NCBI GenBank assembly: GCA_039794405.1
Contig: JBDIVL010000045.1
Span: forward strand, 1-33,925
From: JBDIVL01 sp039794405
GTDB lineage: Bacteria > Planctomycetota > Brocadiia > Brocadiales > Brocadiaceae
DNA: 33,925 nt
Direction: 5' to 3'
Shown: positions 29,918 to 33,925 of the stretch, one piece after another
Layout of the letters: every line of letters starts with the position of its first letter
Position numbering within the stretch: position 1 is the first letter of the stretch
The notes under the pieces: model-generated
Databases searched by the model: none
The model's input: the letters and a program-made list of their open reading frames with translations, nothing else
What the model was told of the DNA's origin: nothing
Made by a program: the position numbers and the translations under genes

Positions 29918-31753
29918 CTACCTTTTTTGTTCATTTATCATACGAAGTATTTCACGTGCGTCATGGTGATCTGAATTCATTGATAAAACTATTTTAACTG
30001 CTTCAAGTGCTTTATCAAACTGCTTGTTATTTAAATAAGCAACGCTCAGGTTGTAATATGCATCTGAATAACGATTACTATATTTGACTGCCTCCAAACA
30101 TTCTTGTATTGCCTTCTCATACATTCCTTTTCCCATATAGGTAGCGCCAAGGTTGTTATGAGCATCAGGATAATCAGGTTTGATTGAAATGGCGTTGTGA
30201 AATTCAGCAATAGCATGATCAAGGAGATTTGCCCTAGCGTACAGGACTCCAAGATTATTATGGGCATAAGGATAACCAGGACTTAACTGCAAAACCTTTT
30301 CATATTCAGAAATGGCCTCTTTCAGCATACCCTTTTTGCGGTACGTTACCCCAAGGTTATTATGCGCATCAAGATAATTATCGTAAAGTGATAATGCATG
30401 CCTGAACTCATGTATTGCTTCATCAAATCTGCCCGTATTCCGGTAGATATTTCCTAGGTTGCTGTGAGCTTTGAAACTACGGGGAGATGTTTGTGCCGTA
30501 TGTGTCCATAATATTGTTTGATCCATCCATATCTTATTTCTTTTTATAGTTTTGATCGAAAAGATTGCTAATACAAGGGACAATAGGATGAAAATGATCC
30601 ATCGGTTTGTCCTTTCAAAAGTATGAGAAAAGCGAATTTTATTTTCGTAACTAACCAGGAGATTACTTCCTGCAATGCAAAACCCCAAAATAGGTATATA
30701 GAGGTACCTTTCCGCCATGATGTTTTCAATAGGGATGATATTCAATACGGGTAATAGGCTGATAAAAAACCATACAGCAGAGAGAAATAAGATTCTTGAG
30801 TAAAAAAATAACCGATAAATAATAACAAGAAGAGCAGAGAGGAGAAGAAAAGACAGAATGAAAGAAATATCCGAGGGGGATGAAGCATACGGCACGACGT
30901 AGTCTGCACAAAGGCTGAAGGGGAAAAAGAAGAGTTTTGTATAGGAGGCGACTACCTTTGACATGGTCAGGAAGTTGGTAGTGATGCTGTTATCTGGATA
31001 TGAGACGTGGGATTCAATTGGGTTGTGTAAAAAAATGAATCTTGTCAAAAGATAAAGAGTGGTTACGAGGATGTAACCAAGATATCCTGATAGAATTTTT
31101 CTATACCTTCGTTTCTCCATGAGTACGATATCGGAGAAAAAAATACATAAAGGTAATGTAATTACCATTTCCTTTGAAAATATCCCGAAAAGATAACATA
31201 CTGTGGATGCAAGGTAAGGCAAAAAGGTATGCTGTTTCTTAGCTTTGATATAGAGGATAAAGGCAGATAGAAAAAAAGTGCCTGCAAGCAAGTCCTCCCG
31301 GTAGCTAATGGCGTTAACTGCTTCTGAAAGGGCAGGGTGACACGAGAATATAAGGGCACCGGTAAAGCTGATTTTTTCGCAACTTGAAGAGGAAAGAGTA
31401 TGTTGATAGGTAGAAAACCACGTCAATAGGAAAAAGAACAGCACGGAATTGAGGGTATGCAAGAGCGAATTGGTAAGATGGAATCCAAAAGGGTTCAACT
31501 TCCACAATGCATAATCAACGAAATACGATAAGGTAACTACTGGTCGATAACTAAGTTCTCCTGATAATGCAAAATAGTCTTTCCTGAAAAGGTTCGGAAT
31601 ATTTTGGAGCGATTTTATAAAATAGTTGTTTACGATAGTAAATTCATCATCATACGTGAATTGATTTGATAAGGAATTTACGTAAACAAGTTGTGATAAA
31701 GTTACGATAAGGAATATGAGGATAGGGAAGTTCAGACTTTTTATTATTCGCAT
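29918..31753 (-). CDS. TMTC-like membrane protein with C-terminal TPR repeats
   Basis: A 611-residue protein. Residues 8-28 begin a long membrane part of about ten helices up to residue 400. Its first loop has the DxD-like FTYDDEFTIVNNYFI and then YRPVVTLSYFVDYALWKLNPFGFHLTNSLLHTLNSVL, typical of the DUF1736/TMTC family of putative lipid-dependent glycosyltransferases. Residues about 425-605 are five or six tetratricopeptide units (AHNNLGVTYRKKGMLKEAISEYEKVLQLSPGYPY type). Members are thought to move sugars onto secreted proteins; that activity is proven in eukaryotic TMTC but not here. The stop is directly at the right attachment repeat. The insertion does not disrupt the gene. Confidence 0.8.
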   Translation of the reverse strand: MRIIKSLNFPILIFLIVTLSQLVYVNSLSNQFTYDDEFTIVNNYFIKSLQNIPNLFRKDYFALSGELSYRPVVTLSYFVDYALWKLNPFGFHLTNSLLHTLNSVLFFFLLTWFSTYQHTLSSSSCEKISFTGALIFSCHPALSEAVNAISYREDLLAGTFFLSAFILYIKAKKQHTFLPYLASTVCYLFGIFSKEMVITLPLCIFFSDIVLMEKRRYRKILSGYLGYILVTTLYLLTRFIFLHNPIESHVSYPDNSITTNFLTMSKVVASYTKLFFFPFSLCADYVVPYASSPSDISFILSFLLLSALLVIIYRLFFYSRILFLSAVWFFISLLPVLNIIPIENIMAERYLYIPILGFCIAGSNLLVSYENKIRFSHTFERTNRWIIFILLSLVLAIFSIKTIKRNKIWMDQTILWTHTAQTSPRSFKAHSNLGNIYRNTGRFDEAIHEFRHALSLYDNYLDAHNNLGVTYRKKGMLKEAISEYEKVLQLSPGYPYAHNNLGVLYARANLLDHAIAEFHNAISIKPDYPDAHNNLGATYMGKGMYEKAIQECLEAVKYSNRYSDAYYNLSVAYLNNKQFDKALEAVKIVLSMNSDHHDAREILRMINEQKR

Positions 31754-31906
31754 GCTTATTTTTCTATAAATACTTTTTTTTCTATAAATACTTTGTAAGA
31801 ACTTCTTTTTTTGTAAATTTTTCTCCCCTTGATCCCCTCCTTGCGAAGGAAGGGACTAAGGGGTGGTTGTCTTGGGTTGCGGCTTTTCTACGCTGAGTGA
31901 TGTATC

Positions 31907-33121
31907 TCATGGATTTATAATTTTATCCAAATCTTTAGAAATACTATTATAAATTTGCTTGAGGGGGATGCCTTTTTCCTCAGCGATCCTCTTGCAGTCT
32001 TCATATTCTGGTGAAAGGCTCTTTATATCATCGTTAAATTTTCCAATTTTTATTCTTATTTTGCCAAACTGGCTTTCTACCTCTTTGTATTCTCTTGTAA
32101 GTATTGTGCGAGCTACTTTATATTTCCTGATACCAAAAGTAGTAGTCTGATTGAACAAGATCAATTCGACAGAAGATAAATTTGCTTCAGAAACGATAGC
32201 ACTGATAATTATTCCGGGACGTCCTTTTTTCATCTGAACTGGTGTAAAGTAGACGTCCACTGCCCCTGCCTCGAATAATTTATCCATAGTATAGCCTAAT
32301 ACTTCACCAGACATATTATCAAGATTTGTTTCAATAACCCACATTTCATCCGATATTACGTTCGTAATTGTCTCTCCAATAAATACACGTAATAAATTAG
32401 GTATGGATGGGTTATCGTACGTACCGGCGCCATAACCAATTCGCAACATCTTCATTTCAGGATTTGTTCGCAGGCCTTCACCTAACGTAGTAATTATTGC
32501 AACCCCGGTAGGTGTTGTTATTTCTTTTTCTACATCAACAAATTTGAGTAGCTGTTCCTTAAGAAGTTCGGCCGTTGCAGGGGCAGGAATTGGAAAAATG
32601 CCGTGTTCGCAGCGGGTGTATCCATGTCCGGTAGGGACTGGAGAAAAATAAACTCTCTCAATTCCTAAGTGTTTTATAGCTATCACAGAACCCACGATAT
32701 CGATTATTGAGTCTATTGCACCAACTTCATGGAAATGGATATTCTCTATTGAAGTGCCATGAATTTTTGCCTCAACTGTTGCCAGTCTGTGAAAAATTTT
32801 AATACTATCATTCTTGATGTCACGGTGAAGCTTGCTTCTTTCTATAATTCTCTGTATATCGGAGAACGCACGATGTGAATCATGGCTGTGACTATAACAT
32901 TTTTCCGGTATATGGCTGTCTTGTAAAGAAATTGTTACGTGAACTTTTGTCCCGGTTATCCCGGCACGTTTTACTTTTTCTGCTGATATTTCATACCCGT
33001 CAAGTTGGAGCAGTGCTAGTTGTTCCTTTAAAAGGTTGATATCCAGTCCTGCATCTACAAAGGCACCGAGAGTCATGTCTCCGCTAATACCAGAAAAGCA
33101 ATCAAAATATGCGATTTTCAA
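31907..33121 (-). CDS. larC: LarC nickel-insertion protein (nickel-pincer cofactor)
   Basis: A 404-residue single-frame LarC (DUF111): MKIAYFDCFSGISGDMTLGAFVDAG at the start, HFHEVGAIDSIIDIVGS (conserved His/Glu/Asp), SPVPTGHGYTRCEHGIFPIPAPAT and a C-terminal domain with ETNLDNMSGEVLGY and VYFTPVQMKKGRPG. LarC uses CTP to insert nickel into the pyridinium dithiocarboxylate made by LarB and LarE, activating lactate racemase-type enzymes. In lactobacilli larC is split by a programmed frameshift; here it is one frame. larB, larE and larA are not in this window. The end of the frame is near 31907; the gene points toward the TMTC-like gene, with 150 bases between them. Confidence 0.9.
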   Translation of the reverse strand: MKIAYFDCFSGISGDMTLGAFVDAGLDINLLKEQLALLQLDGYEISAEKVKRAGITGTKVHVTISLQDSHIPEKCYSHSHDSHRAFSDIQRIIERSKLHRDIKNDSIKIFHRLATVEAKIHGTSIENIHFHEVGAIDSIIDIVGSVIAIKHLGIERVYFSPVPTGHGYTRCEHGIFPIPAPATAELLKEQLLKFVDVEKEITTPTGVAIITTLGEGLRTNPEMKMLRIGYGAGTYDNPSIPNLLRVFIGETITNVISDEMWVIETNLDNMSGEVLGYTMDKLFEAGAVDVYFTPVQMKKGRPGIIISAIVSEANLSSVELILFNQTTTFGIRKYKVARTILTREYKEVESQFGKIRIKIGKFNDDIKSLSPEYEDCKRIAEEKGIPLKQIYNSISKDLDKIINP

Positions 33122-33276
33122 TAAAGCTCTCCGAAAAATTTAAATGTTTAGGAATTTCAGAATAAAATGTAGGATGAGTCAAGCGAAGCGGATCCATCAT
33201 GAATCTCATTTAATGTTTGGGAAATTCAAAGTTATGAGAATTCTAGGTCGAATATACGATTATGCCAGCCATGCAT

Positions 33277-33355
33277 GTAGGATGGGGATATTGTCCATCA
33301 AAATTAAGCAACGTGGACTTGTGGGCGATATTTGGTAGATAGTTGCCCATCCTAC
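33277..33355. repeat. REP/MITE-like inverted repeat
   Basis: GTAGGATGGG and CCCATCCTAC form perfect 10-bp ends of a 79-bp element. The GTAGGATG start is repeated in a second, degenerate piece at about 33170. Confidence 0.45.
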
Positions 33356-33809
33356 CCGGCTGCATAGGTGTTATAAAAAAGTCGCCGAGTACCTAACTTG
33401 ATAATATAGAAATGTTCATTTTTCAGAACATTTTTCCCTGTAAATTGACATTTTATCAGTGCATATCCGCGTTAATCCGCAATTAATTTAGAATTTCTAT
33501 TTTATTCCGTAATTTTGAGGCATTCAAGGAAATTTAATTTTTGTACGTTTTCAGCATTACATCCTCTCTCTTCACCATATTTTTTATATTTTCAGTTCCT
33601 TTCAATTTAGCAAGTTTCTTGGTAATTTTCTTTATGATAAGTGTTTCAAGATAGATATCTCCTCCTTATTGACCGGTGTCCTTACAAAAATCCTGTTTTG
33701 ATGGTTTATTTACATTCAGCGATATCATTTGTATAATAAGTTTCCTTAAGAAAGAAGGGTTACATACGATAAATCATGCAGAAAATCCAGATACGGTGCA
33801 AAGTCAGTA

Positions 33810-33875
33810 CCACCCGCATAGCGGGTGGCTTGATTAGCCCTATAAGGGCATTGTTACAGGTATCCCTTAAGGGAT
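33810..33875. other. cluster of three palindromes at the right edge
   Basis: CCACCCGC-ATA-GCGGGTGG (33810-33828), GCCCT-ATA-AGGGC (33837-33849) and ATCCCTTAAGGGAT (33862-33875) follow one another. All have a CCC/GGG arm with an AT-rich centre. It could be a multi-hairpin terminator, an RNA leader or the end of an IS200/IS605-like element; the window stops 50 bases later. Confidence 0.4.
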
Positions 33876-33925
33876 TACTTACAACTCTCACCTGATGAGG
33901 AATGCTTTAAGTTGCTTCGTTAATA

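Larger units (their letters stand above)
33122..33925. other. 800-bp region with short repeats, no gene seen
   Basis: An imperfect REP-type sequence GTAGGATGAGTC (about 33170) is followed by a longer one: GTAGGATGGG (33277-33286) and CCCATCCTAC (33346-33355). About 33380-33780 shows nothing that I can support. At 33810-33875 there are three hairpins, described separately. Confidence 0.35.

Noticed and set aside
33144..33338. 64-residue frame after larC
   Set aside because: Runs across REP-like repeats and has no ribosome binding site.
33892..33899. CTGATGAG, like a hammerhead ribozyme core
   Set aside because: No GAAA with the needed stems follows; the match is chance length.

Overview
The window is AT-rich bacterial chromosome from a Gram-negative organism. 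It encodes a DUF481-type outer-membrane protein, a long periplasmic MscK-like channel and several inner-membrane transporters. The gene style (many lysine-rich, low-GC proteins, degraded genes, short palindromic repeats) would fit an anammox-type planctomycete (Brocadiales), but that assignment is inference; no rRNA or marker gene here proves it.

Layout: (1) 1-2600: tail of a cation/proton antiporter, a MITE-like repeat, a decayed prfC (release factor 3) pseudogene and a DksA/TraR-like protein whose last zinc cysteine is lost. (2) 2800-13400: transport and membrane genes: a SulP transporter with STAS domain, a CPA2 antiporter with a roughly 520-residue acidic repeat-bearing N-terminal extension, a coiled-coil membrane protein, and two paralogous multi-spanning proteins that bracket an output-less receptor-like sensor and a TetR-family regulator. 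(3) 13450-19840: a run of same-strand genes: MscK-like mechanosensitive channel, DUF481 protein, zinc-ribbon/membrane/zincin fusion and yajQ. (4) 19815-29917: a 10.1-kb integrative element bounded by 25-bp direct repeats made from the last codons of yajQ. (5) 29918-33121: two minus-strand genes, a TMTC-like membrane/TPR protein and the nickel-cofactor protein LarC. (6) 33122-33925: repeats and a cluster of hairpins cut by the window edge.

The integrative element is the most interesting part. It carries a tyrosine integrase next to attR, two excisionase-like HTH proteins, a HicBA toxin-antitoxin pair, a DNA adenine methylase, and a replication block: ribbon-helix-helix protein, lambda-O-like initiator, RecA/DnaB-fold ATPase and CHC2-zinc-finger primase-like protein. 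No capsid, tail, terminase or relaxase gene is visible. This makes it look like a satellite-type or mobilizable element that replicates with its own initiator. Four 17-bp palindromic iterons lie inside the O-like gene, as in phage lambda; one iteron is in a different reading frame from the others, so the DNA rather than the protein seems to be conserved. Paired 11-bp repeats near both ends look like integrase arm sites.

A second theme of the element is structured leader RNA. Five gene heads (20357, 21512, 22470, 23651, 28633) are each immediately preceded by a hairpin structure ending in a T-run and then the ribosome binding site. The integrase leader has two hairpins whose loops are perfectly complementary over 7 nt, plus a terminator/antiterminator choice. 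This points to element-wide attenuation or antitermination. A 122-bp GC-rich, strongly foldable insert with perfect 12-bp ends (28236-28357) is unlike everything around it and may be a HEARO/omega-like RNA or other small structured insertion.
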